This document shows, piece after piece, positions 31,381-39,268 of a stretch of DNA of 64,000 bases; position 1 is the first letter of the stretch; every line of letters starts with the position of its first letter. The notes beneath the pieces are model-generated. The model was given only the letters and a program-made list of their open reading frames with translations. It was not told the origin of the DNA and made no database searches. Source of the stretch: JAXLQL01 sp046331625 (GTDB lineage Bacteria > Acidobacteriota > Terriglobia > Bryobacterales > Bryobacteraceae). A program made the position numbers and the translations under genes. Where the stretch lies: assembly GCA_046331625.1 (NCBI GenBank), contig JAXLQL010000025.1, positions 39,763 to 103,762 of the forward strand, read 5' to 3'.

Positions 31381-33263
31381 CGTACGCCCTGTTGTTCACT
31401 GTGGCGCTGCCTCTGTTGCTCCTCGTCTGGGCGCGCGCGGTAACACTGGCAGCGCCGGTTCCATTCGATGCCGGCACCGGCCAGGTGCTGCTCGGGATCG
31501 GCGCCGTCCTAATGCTGCTCGGCGCATGGCGGCTGTGGATCGAAGGCGGCGGTTTGCCGATGAACGCGTTTCCTCCACCCCGGCTGGCGCGAGGAGGCGT
31601 CTTCTCGATCTTCCCCCACCCGATGTACCTCGGGTTTTCGCTTGCGTGTTTCGGAGCGGCGCTGACGTTCCGTTCCTCTTCCGGGTATTGGCTCGTGGCT
31701 CCCACGGCTGCATTCGGAGCCACCGCGCTCGTGTTGGGATACGAGAAGCGCGCGCTCTTCCACCGCTTCGGCGTAGCCATCCCGCGGTTCCTTCCGCCCG
31801 CCGATTCCGCGCGCGCCACGCTGCCGGAGATGCTGCAGTATTGGTGGTTCGCCGAGATCCCGTGGGTGGGGCTGTACTACAGTGCGGCGGCGTTCGGCGT
31901 GCCGCGCGATGCGTTCGATCCGAGTTTGCCATTCGAACCCGTGCCCATCATCCCCATCAGCGGGCTCTTCTATTGGAGCGAATACCTCGCGGTTATCATC
32001 TCGCCGTTCCTGGCGCGCACGCGGCATGACTTGCGCCGCTACTTTGTTCGCACTTACGCCGCGATCGTGATCGCGTTTCTGCTCTACTTCACGGTTCCGT
32101 CTACCGCGCCGCGGCCACCGCTCCCGGAGGCGGGTTGGCTCACCGATTTGCTGGCGTGGGAGCGCGGCCAGTATCCGGCGTCGGTTGCGTTCCCCTCGTT
32201 TCACGTGATGTGGGCACTACTGATCGCACGGCTCGCTCAGGATAGCCGCCGCGCGCCGTGGTTCTGGTGGCCGTGGGCGATCTGCGTTTCGGCAAGCTGC
32301 ATCTTCACGGGGATGCACTGGATTCTGGACGCGGTGGTGGGCGCAGCCTTTGCGCTGGTGTTGTTCCGGTACGAGCAGGCGTGGAGCGCGATTCGCGGCG
32401 CAACGGAGTGGGTGGCGAATTCGTGGTGCGAGTGGAGAATGGGTCCGGTGCGGATCATGAATCAGGCACTGCCGGCGGGGATTGCTGCCGGGGTGGGTAT
32501 ATGGATCGCGGGATCTTTCGCGGGGCCCGATCGCTTGGGCGCGGTGTTACTGGCCGCTGCCGCGGCGATGGCGGGATCGGGGCTGTGGGCGCAGGTGATC
32601 GAAGGCTCGCCGCGATTGTTGCGCCCGTTCGGATTCTACGGAGCGCTTCTGGGAGGAGCGATTGCGGCGGCTGTTTGCCCTGATCCATGGTGGATGCTTG
32701 CTGCATTTGCTGTCGCAGCGCCGGCGGTGCAGGGCATCGGACGCATTCGCTGCCTGGTGAATGGATGCTGTCATGGCGATCGCGCTCCCGGCGCTGTGGG
32801 TATTCGCTACGATGCCCCGCAGACACGTCCGGCTGCGCTCGCGAACCTGCGGGGACAACCGATCTATCCGGTGCAGCTTTTCTCGATCGCTGCCAACCTA
32901 ATGACGTTTTTGCTGCTGCGCCGCATGTGGAGTGCGGGCGCTTCGCTCGAACTCATCTGCGGTGTGTACCTGATCGCCAACGGGATCGCGCGCTTCGCAG
33001 AGGAAGGGTATCGCGGGGAGCCGCAGACGCCGGTGTTGGCCGGGCTGCGGCTGTATCAATGGTTGGCGGTGGCGTGTGTGATCGCCGGTGCTGTGGTCAC
33101 TACTATGGGCTCCACGCCTTCGCCCGCGATGCGACTCGGCGCCGCACCGTTGCTTGGGGCGCTTGTGTTCGCGGTGTTTGCGGCTGTTGCGTTCGGGGTG
33201 GACCTGCCGCGATCGAAGTGGCGGTTATCGCGCCTATCGGCGGGAGGGGACGAGCGGGACTGA
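31365..33263 (+). CDS. Membrane fusion protein: isoprenylcysteine methyltransferase-like, PAP2 phosphatase and Lgt-like domains
   Basis: A 632-residue polytopic membrane protein with three recognisable parts. Residues 1 to about 150 resemble the ICMT/PEMT methyltransferase family (FPHPMYLGF, then YEKRALFHRFG). Residues about 150-340 carry PAP2-type motifs (FPSFHVMWALL and FTGMHWILDAVVG, including the Ser-His and His-x3-Asp pattern). Residues about 365-600 resemble prolipoprotein diacylglyceryl transferase (GRIRCLVNGCCHG, PIYPVQLFSIAANL, YLIANGIARFAEEGYRG). A role in lipid or lipoprotein modification is inferred. The stop codon falls inside a dispersed palindrome copy. Confidence 0.8.
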   Translation: MAARLAYALLFTVALPLLLLVWARAVTLAAPVPFDAGTGQVLLGIGAVLMLLGAWRLWIEGGGLPMNAFPPPRLARGGVFSIFPHPMYLGFSLACFGAALTFRSSSGYWLVAPTAAFGATALVLGYEKRALFHRFGVAIPRFLPPADSARATLPEMLQYWWFAEIPWVGLYYSAAAFGVPRDAFDPSLPFEPVPIIPISGLFYWSEYLAVIISPFLARTRHDLRRYFVRTYAAIVIAFLLYFTVPSTAPRPPLPEAGWLTDLLAWERGQYPASVAFPSFHVMWALLIARLAQDSRRAPWFWWPWAICVSASCIFTGMHWILDAVVGAAFALVLFRYEQAWSAIRGATEWVANSWCEWRMGPVRIMNQALPAGIAAGVGIWIAGSFAGPDRLGAVLLAAAAAMAGSGLWAQVIEGSPRLLRPFGFYGALLGGAIAAAVCPDPWWMLAAFAVAAPAVQGIGRIRCLVNGCCHGDRAPGAVGIRYDAPQTRPAALANLRGQPIYPVQLFSIAANLMTFLLLRRMWSAGASLELICGVYLIANGIARFAEEGYRGEPQTPVLAGLRLYQWLAVACVIAGAVVTTMGSTPSPAMRLGAAPLLGALVFAVFAAVAFGVDLPRSKWRLSRLSAGGDERD

Positions 33264-33300
33264 GGTCCCGCGCTGGCTGAAGGCCGCCCTACACGGAGAG
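33254..33300. repeat. Dispersed palindrome copy overlapping the fusion-gene stop
   Basis: GCGGGACTGAGGTCCCGC at 33254-33271, then GCTGGCTGAAGGCCGCCCTACACGG, is a single copy of the dispersed family. The first half includes the last codons and the TGA stop of the membrane fusion gene. The repeat has therefore landed at, or created, that protein's C-terminus (the final residues are DERD). Confidence 0.75.
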
Positions 33301-33407
33301 CCGAATTCCTCGTGGCCAGCGGCGAAACGCGGGCATAGTAGTACACGGGGGACTGAGCAGCGGAGCACGCGACTTCAAGCCACGGGCTGCTAGAGTGAAG
33401 GTGCAGG

Positions 33408-35039
33408 ATGCCAAGAGCTCTTTTGGCCGCCGCCGTGTTGTGCGGGGCCGCATATGCTCAGGCCCGCACCGGAGGCGTGCTGCACGTGGCCCAGCGGGCC
33501 GAGCCCAAGACCTTCAACCCCGTGGCTGCCGTGGACGCGCCCTCGCGCGATGTGTTGCGGCGGATCCACGGTGATTTGATTTCCCTTGACCGCTCGACGA
33601 TGCGCACGGCACCGGGCTTGGCGGAATCGTGGAAAACCTCCGCGGATGGCCGCGTCATCTCGTTGCGTTTGCGGCCGAACGTGAAGTTCTCTGACGGGCA
33701 TCCGTTCGCGTCAGACGATGTGGCCTTCACGTTCGCGGCGCATCTCGACCCGGCGGTGGCTTCAGCGCAACGAGATCTGCTCGTGCTCCACGGAAAGCCG
33801 ATCGTGGTTCGCACGAAGGGTCCGCTCGCCGTGGAGGTGGAGTTCCCCGAGCCATACGCGGCAGGCGACCGGCTGTTCGACTCGATCGCGATTCTGCCAC
33901 GGCATCGGCTGGAAGCTGCTTGGAAGGCGGGTACGCTGAGGCAAGCTTGGACGCTCGCGGCCGCGCCCGCGGAGATCGCGGGGCTGGGCCCGTTTCGATT
34001 GAAGGAGTATCGCGCGGGCGAGGCGGTAGTGCTCGAACGCAATCCTTACTATTGGCAAAAGGACCGCCCGTATCTCGACGGAATCGAGTTCCGGCTGCTT
34101 CCGGATGAAGAAACACAACTGGCGTGGTTTGTTTCTGGGCGGCTCGACATATTGAACCGCTTGCAGCCTCAGGCGATCGGATATCTGGGATCGCGACATT
34201 TGCCGGTGAGTGATTCGGGTCCGAGCCTCGAGTACAACTTCGTATGCTTCAATCTCTCGTTCTCAGGCACCGCGCGGCCCTATCATTCCACCGAGTTTCG
34301 CAAGGCGCTTTCGGCGGCCGTGGATCGGCGCGCGATGGCGCGCGTGGTGTACGAAGGTCGCGCGGCTCCGATTTGGGGTCCGGTGAGCCCGGGTAACGAG
34401 CTTTGGTTCAGGGCGCCGCAATGGTCGCCGAATCACGCGATCGCCGATGCGAAGAGGAGGCTGTCTTCGGCTGGATTCCGTTGGAACGCACACACGGAGT
34501 TGGTTGACGCGGCTGGGAAGCCCGTGGAGTTCACTCTGCTGGTGAGCGCGAGCAGCGCCGAGCGGATCCGCATGGCGAATCTGGTGGCCGCCGATTGGAA
34601 GGAACTCGGCGTCAAGGCGCAGGTGGTGACGCTCGAGTTCCGTTCGTTGCTCGAGCGGGTACTGAACACGCGCCAGTTCGACGCCGTGCTGCTCGGCTTG
34701 GGCGGCGGTGACGCCGATCCGAATCCGGAAATGAATGTGTGGCTCTCTTCGGGCGGGATGCATCTGTGGAATCCGAATCAAGCGAAGCCGGCCACCGCCT
34801 GGGAGGCCGAACTCGACCGCCTGATGCAAGATCAAATGGTCACTGTGGATCCGGCTCGCAGGCGCGGACTCTACCATCGCGCGCTCGGCATCATCGAGCG
34901 CGAGCAGCCGATGATTTTTCTCGTGAGTCCACACGTGGTGACCGCGCAACGCGGGAGGGTGGGCAACTTCAGGCCCGCGCGGCTGGATCATTACACGCTT
35001 TGGAACGCCGCCGAGTTGTACCTCGGGCAGGACAAATGA
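33408..35039 (+). CDS. ABC transporter substrate-binding protein, family 5 (peptide/nickel type), orphan
   Basis: A 543-residue exported solute-binding protein. A signal peptide (MPRALLAAAVLCGAAYAQ) precedes the family-5 opening GGVLHVAQRAEPKTFNPV. Later come the characteristic LRPNVKFSDGHPFASDDVAFTF, LERNPYYW and FRKALSAAVDRRAMARVV. Such proteins bind oligopeptides, nickel or sugars in the periplasm. No permease or ATPase gene lies nearby. Its stop overlaps the start of the sigma factor gene as ATGA. That suggests a sensing role tied to the sigma/CHAT cassette rather than simple uptake; this is an inference. Confidence 0.9.
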   Translation: MPRALLAAAVLCGAAYAQARTGGVLHVAQRAEPKTFNPVAAVDAPSRDVLRRIHGDLISLDRSTMRTAPGLAESWKTSADGRVISLRLRPNVKFSDGHPFASDDVAFTFAAHLDPAVASAQRDLLVLHGKPIVVRTKGPLAVEVEFPEPYAAGDRLFDSIAILPRHRLEAAWKAGTLRQAWTLAAAPAEIAGLGPFRLKEYRAGEAVVLERNPYYWQKDRPYLDGIEFRLLPDEETQLAWFVSGRLDILNRLQPQAIGYLGSRHLPVSDSGPSLEYNFVCFNLSFSGTARPYHSTEFRKALSAAVDRRAMARVVYEGRAAPIWGPVSPGNELWFRAPQWSPNHAIADAKRRLSSAGFRWNAHTELVDAAGKPVEFTLLVSASSAERIRMANLVAADWKELGVKAQVVTLEFRSLLERVLNTRQFDAVLLGLGGGDADPNPEMNVWLSSGGMHLWNPNQAKPATAWEAELDRLMQDQMVTVDPARRRGLYHRALGIIEREQPMIFLVSPHVVTAQRGRVGNFRPARLDHYTLWNAAELYLGQDK

Positions 35040-35608
35040 GCAAGAAGGCGTATCGTTCGCAAGACGATGTGCAGTTGATCGCGGCATGCCGCGCGGGAGA
35101 TCAAGAAGCGTGGGATGCGCTAGTGGATCGCTATTCGCGAATGGTCTACTCGGTACCGGTGCGCTATCAGCTTCCTCCGGAAGAAGCGGCGGATGTGTTC
35201 CAAAACGTCTGGCTCGATCTCTATCGCGATCTCGACCATCTGCAAAAAGCGGCATCGCTGCGCTCGTGGTTGTTGACGGCGACTTCGCGGCGATGCCTGC
35301 TCCACAAGAAGCGAATGCAGAAGACTCAGGGCGAGCCCGACGCCGCGATGGCAGTGCCCGATCCGGCGCCGGGTCCGCAAGCGTTGCATCAGGAGGTGGA
35401 ACGCGAACATCTGTTGCACGTGGCGATCGAAGGGCTGCCGGATCGATGCCGGATGCTGGTGCGGGTTTTGTTCTTCGAGCATCCACCGGTGCCGTATGCC
35501 GACGTGGCCAAGCGGCTGGGTCTGGCGGAGGGCTCCATCGGGTTCATTCGCGGGCGGTGCCTCAAGAAGCTTCGCGAGCGTTTGAAAGAGCTGGGAGTAG
35601 ACTCGTGA
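35036..35608 (+). CDS. Sigma-70 family RNA polymerase sigma factor heading the TPR-CHAT cassette
   Basis: A 190-residue ECF-like sigma factor. Region 2 is DDVQLIAACRAGDQEAWDALVDRYSRMVYSV then EEAADVFQNVWLDLYRDL and LRSWLLTATSRRCL. Region 4 is LPDRCRMLVRVLFFEHPPVPYADVAKRLGLAEGSIGFIRGRCLKKLRERL. The ATG at 35036 overlaps the stop of the solute-binding protein gene (ATGA), and the stop overlaps the GTG of the following remnant (GTGA). Its last 24 codons are part of a 140-bp tandem duplication. Co-translation with a TPR-CHAT protease gene suggests its activity is controlled by that protein. Confidence 0.92.
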   Translation: MSKKAYRSQDDVQLIAACRAGDQEAWDALVDRYSRMVYSVPVRYQLPPEEAADVFQNVWLDLYRDLDHLQKAASLRSWLLTATSRRCLLHKKRMQKTQGEPDAAMAVPDPAPGPQALHQEVEREHLLHVAIEGLPDRCRMLVRVLFFEHPPVPYADVAKRLGLAEGSIGFIRGRCLKKLRERLKELGVDS

Positions 35609-35748
35609 ACAGCGCCGCTTGGCTGGAACCACTCGCGCTGTGCGGCGATGCTTCCGAGCGAGCGGCGGTGCTCGCCTATTGTCTCCGCATCACTCCGTAC
35701 CTCAAGAAGGCTCGCGAGCGGTTCAAAGATCTGGGAGTGGATTCATGA
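35605..35748 (+). pseudogene. 47-codon remnant from a tandem duplication of the sigma/CHAT gene junction
   Basis: A short open frame (GTG start, TGA stop, both in four-base overlaps with its neighbours). Its first 24 residues (NSAAWLEPLALCGDASERAAVL) match the start of the TPR-CHAT protein (SSADWLDQLALCGEASERAALL). Its end (YLKKARERFKDLGVDS) matches the end of the sigma factor (CLKKLRERLKELGVDS). It therefore looks like a 140-bp duplication spanning the gene junction. It keeps the overlapping stop/start signals, so translational coupling may still pass through it. Both parts are fragments and no independent function is expected. Confidence 0.7.
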
Positions 35749-38564
35749 GCAGCGCTGATTGGCTGGACCAGCTCGCGCTTTGTGGCGAGGCTTCCGAGCG
35801 GGCTGCCTTGCTCGGCACCGCGCCCGCCGATGGCGCAGCATTGCTGCAGTCTCGCCTCGTGTCGCTGCTCTACTCCGATCCGCGCGCGGCCCGGCAGTTC
35901 GAAGCGGCCGGTGTGGAACTGGCTGCGCTGCATCCGGGAAACGCGGCGATGGCGGCGTATGCGCGGCGAGGCTCGGCGCACGTGGCGTATTCACAGGGCG
36001 GGTATTCGGATGCGGTGGAGCACTACAGGGCCGCTGCCGCGTTGTTCGCAGAGGCGGGCTTGGCCGCCGAGCGCGCGCGGACGCAATCGAGCGCGCTGCA
36101 GTCGCTGATCCTGCTCTCGCGCTATGACGAGGCGCACCAGTGGGCCGCCGAGGCGGAGAAGGTGTTCCTCGAAACGGGCGACGTGCTGCGGCTAGCACGG
36201 CTCGACAGCAACGCGGGCAACATCTATTTCCGGCAGGATCGGGCACGAGAAGCAGTGGCTCGCTATCGCCGGGCGCTCGAGGGTTTCCAGCAAGCGGGCG
36301 ACGCCAAAGACATCGCGGCCGTGCTGAGTAATCTCGCTGTTTCGCTCACCAACCTGGGCGAGTTTCAAGAAGCACTCGCGGCCTACACGCAAGCGCGCGA
36401 CCATTGCGCGGATCACGGGCTGGCGCCACTGGCCGCGCAAGCCGACTACAACATCGCCTACCTGCATTTCCTGCGCGGCGACTACGCCGAAGCACGCCGG
36501 CTGTACCAGGTTTCGCGACAACACTGTGAGCAGACTGGCGACGCCTACCACGCGGCTTTGTGTGATCTGGATGAAGCCGAGATGTCACTCGAGCTGAATC
36601 TGACGCAAGAAGGGGAGACGCTCGCGCGGCGCGCGGCGGCGAGCTTCGATGAGTTGGGGCTACGGTACGAGCGCGCCAAAGCGCTGGTGAGCCTTGCCGT
36701 GGCACGCAGCCAGAGAGGCGAGTTCCGAGAGCCCGACAAGATTCTCGCGTACGCTCGCGACTTGTTCGCCAAAGAGCAGAATGAGGTGTGGCCCGCACTG
36801 ATCGACTTGTTCCGGGCGATTCTGGCGTTTCGCGCCGGCAAGGATTCCGCATCGCGACGCTTGTGCTCACTGGCGTGGCGTACGCTGGCGCATACGCGCA
36901 TGCCGGGCCGGGCCGCACACTGTCAGATTCTCGAGGGGCGGCTTTGGCTTCGAGAAGGTTTGCCCGATCGCGCGCGCGCCATCAGCCGGCAAGCGCTCGG
37001 GCGGTTGGGCGAAGAGGCTCCGCCGTCGCTGCGATTTCACGCCAAGTTGCTCGAGGGCGAGGCGGAAGAGGCGTCTGGCCGGTCGCGGGAAGCGCTCGCC
37101 TGCTATGAGGCCGCGCGGCATGAACTGGAAGATCTGCGCGGGCGGCTCGATTCGGAAGACCTGCGCATCTCGATCCTGAAAGACAAACTGGCCGTCTACG
37201 AAGGGCTGATCGCGCTGCATCTGGAAGCGCCGCTCGCGGCCGAGCCCGGCAGCGTCGACCGAGCGCTCATGTTGGTGCAGCAGGCGAAGTCGCGGAGTCT
37301 CGCCGACCGGCTGCTCGACGTCAACACAGGTTCGGAATCCGAAGATGAGCCAGCCGAACTAGAGCCGCTTCGCAGGGACCTCAACTCCTGTTATCGCCAG
37401 ATTGAACTCGCGCTCCTGATGCAGCGCGCGGGCAATCCGATGGCTCCGGTGGCGGAACTGCGCACCAAGGCCCGCGCGATGGAGGCGGAGTTGTTGCGAT
37501 TGCGCGCCGAGCGCCGCGAACAGGACGCCGCAACAGCCAAGGGCTGGAGTGCGGAACAGATTCGCAGCGCGATCCCCGCCGATACGGCGCTCCTCGAATA
37601 TTTCGAATGCCGGGGACGGCTCTACTTGTTCCGCGTCACACGCGAGCAGACCGGCGTGGTGCGGCTCGGGTCGATCCAAGCGATCCGGCATTCGCTCAAG
37701 CTGCTGCAGTTCCAGTTGGGCAAGTACCGTGTGGTTCCGGTAGCAGGAGCTTCCGCGTTCGACCTGGAATCGGTCCGATATCATTTGGCGACGCTGCATT
37801 CGGCTTTGCTGGGAGACACGCATCGCGAGTTGGCACGGTATCGGCGGTGGATTATCGCGCCGCATCGCTTTCTGCACGGCGTTCCGTTCGCGGCGCTGGA
37901 GCGCGATGGCCGCGCGGTGGTGGAAGACGTGGAGTTGCTGCATGCTCCGAGCGCGGCGGTTTGGGCGGCGTGCCAAGCGCGCCAGGCGCTGCCCGCGGCG
38001 GGCAACTGGGTGATCGCCGTCCCGGATCCGCTCAACCCGAAGATCGAAGAAGAGGCGAGGTCAGTGGCCAGCTTGCTCGGCGATGCGAGACTGGCGGACG
38101 GGCAGGAAGCGACGATGGCTGTCTTTCGCGAAGCGGCGAGCCGTTGCTCCGTGCTGCATCTCGCCGCACACGGGACTTTTCGCCGCGACAACCCGATGTT
38201 CTCGTTCATCCAACTGGCCGATGGGCGGCTGAGCCTGATGGACCTCACGCGGGCTCGCCTGAACGCCGGGCTGGTGACGCTCTCGGCGTGCAGCACCGGC
38301 CGCAGCGTTTCGGTAGGGGGCGATGAATTGCTGGGGCTGATGCGTGGCTTCCTGGCCGCGGGCGCCCGCAATCTGCTGGTATCGCTCTGGGAAGTGGACG
38401 ACCAGTGTACCGCTGCGTTCATGGGCGCGTTCTATCGGGCGCTGGCCGGGGGGAGCGATCCGGCGGGGGCGCTGCGGCGGGCGAGTGCGGAGGTCCGGGC
38501 CGAGCGGCCGCACCCCTACTATTGGGCACCGTTCATCCTCGTGGGGGCAGGAAATTTTTTCTAG
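35745..38564 (+). CDS. TPR-CHAT caspase-like protease
   Basis: A 939-residue cytoplasmic protein. The first two thirds are tetratricopeptide-type helical repeats (GNIYFRQDRAREAVARYRRALEGF, AVSLTNLGEFQEALAAYTQA, and others). The C-terminal third is a CHAT domain, a caspase-like cysteine peptidase, with the catalytic His at about residue 809 (LHLAAHGTF) and Cys at about 849 (LSACSTG). LLGLMRGFLAAGARNLLVSLW follows, as is usual. The TPR part should sense a partner and gate proteolysis. The start at 35745 overlaps the remnant stop (ATGA); an in-frame start at 35619 is rejected because it ignores the homology to the remnant. The most plausible substrate is the downstream zinc-finger protein. Confidence 0.93.
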   Translation: MSSADWLDQLALCGEASERAALLGTAPADGAALLQSRLVSLLYSDPRAARQFEAAGVELAALHPGNAAMAAYARRGSAHVAYSQGGYSDAVEHYRAAAALFAEAGLAAERARTQSSALQSLILLSRYDEAHQWAAEAEKVFLETGDVLRLARLDSNAGNIYFRQDRAREAVARYRRALEGFQQAGDAKDIAAVLSNLAVSLTNLGEFQEALAAYTQARDHCADHGLAPLAAQADYNIAYLHFLRGDYAEARRLYQVSRQHCEQTGDAYHAALCDLDEAEMSLELNLTQEGETLARRAAASFDELGLRYERAKALVSLAVARSQRGEFREPDKILAYARDLFAKEQNEVWPALIDLFRAILAFRAGKDSASRRLCSLAWRTLAHTRMPGRAAHCQILEGRLWLREGLPDRARAISRQALGRLGEEAPPSLRFHAKLLEGEAEEASGRSREALACYEAARHELEDLRGRLDSEDLRISILKDKLAVYEGLIALHLEAPLAAEPGSVDRALMLVQQAKSRSLADRLLDVNTGSESEDEPAELEPLRRDLNSCYRQIELALLMQRAGNPMAPVAELRTKARAMEAELLRLRAERREQDAATAKGWSAEQIRSAIPADTALLEYFECRGRLYLFRVTREQTGVVRLGSIQAIRHSLKLLQFQLGKYRVVPVAGASAFDLESVRYHLATLHSALLGDTHRELARYRRWIIAPHRFLHGVPFAALERDGRAVVEDVELLHAPSAAVWAACQARQALPAAGNWVIAVPDPLNPKIEEEARSVASLLGDARLADGQEATMAVFREAASRCSVLHLAAHGTFRRDNPMFSFIQLADGRLSLMDLTRARLNAGLVTLSACSTGRSVSVGGDELLGLMRGFLAAGARNLLVSLWEVDDQCTAAFMGAFYRALAGGSDPAGALRRASAEVRAERPHPYYWAPFILVGAGNFF

Positions 38565-38620
38565 ATCAGGTATATTTTTCCGATGGGACGATACCCTCAT
38601 ACAAGGAAGCGGGTCTCAGG

Positions 38621-39268
38621 TTGATTTGCAAACAGTACCAAGCGGAGCAGTGGGCTGATTTCGTACGCGGCATTACACCGGAGCCGTTGCGCGCCAGCAT
38701 GGAAGCTCATCTCGAGAGCGGCTGCGGCGGGTGCGCGGGCGAAGTGGAGTGGCTGCGGACGGTGACGGCGCTGGCGGCTGGCGCAGTGGAGCCTCCCGCG
38801 GAGCTGGTTGCCGCGGCGAAGGAGATCTTCGCGCCCCCACAGGCGCGGACCGAGCTTGCCGGCTGGTTCGATCGGCTGGAGGCGTTGGCGGCAAGTCTCG
38901 TGTTCGCGGGTACGGGGGACCTGCTGCCCATGGGAGTGCGGGGGGCGGCTTCCGCATCGGAACGCCGGGTGTACAAGGCCGGAGCGTTCTCCATCGATTT
39001 GGAGTTGGGGGAAGACGAAACCTCGGGTGACGTGAGTGAAATCGTGGGCCAGATCTCGGCGGAAGACCCTGCTGTGGGTCTCGACCGGGTGGTGGTACAA
39101 CTGCGAGTGGCGGGAAAGTTGCTGGGAGAGACGGAAACCAACCGGTTCGGAGAATTCGTCCTCCAAAGGCCGACTTCGCGAGCCACCACGCTTCACTTCG
39201 GTCTGGTGGGCCAAGGCAAGCGCATTGACGTGAAGCTACCCAGCGAGGAGGAAGATCGATCGAAATGA
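38621..39268 (+). CDS. Zinc-finger (anti-sigma-like) cytoplasmic protein
   Basis: A 215-residue protein with an N-terminal putative zinc finger. Residues 1-38 include YQAEQWADFVRG and HLESGCGGC (His30, Cys35, Cys38), an HxxxxCxxC relative of the ZAS anti-sigma motif, whose spacing is normally HxxxCxxC. No membrane helix is present. The second half (EIVGQISAEDPAVGLDRVVVQLRVAGK, NRFGEFVLQRP) is beta-rich, like an Ig or carboxypeptidase-regulatory fold. The start is a TTG at 38621, the only standard start before the finger; an upstream extension runs through the CHAT gene. The stop overlaps the subtilisin start (ATGA). I infer it restrains the sigma factor. Confidence 0.72.
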   Translation: MICKQYQAEQWADFVRGITPEPLRASMEAHLESGCGGCAGEVEWLRTVTALAAGAVEPPAELVAAAKEIFAPPQARTELAGWFDRLEALAASLVFAGTGDLLPMGVRGAASASERRVYKAGAFSIDLELGEDETSGDVSEIVGQISAEDPAVGLDRVVVQLRVAGKLLGETETNRFGEFVLQRPTSRATTLHFGLVGQGKRIDVKLPSEEEDRSK

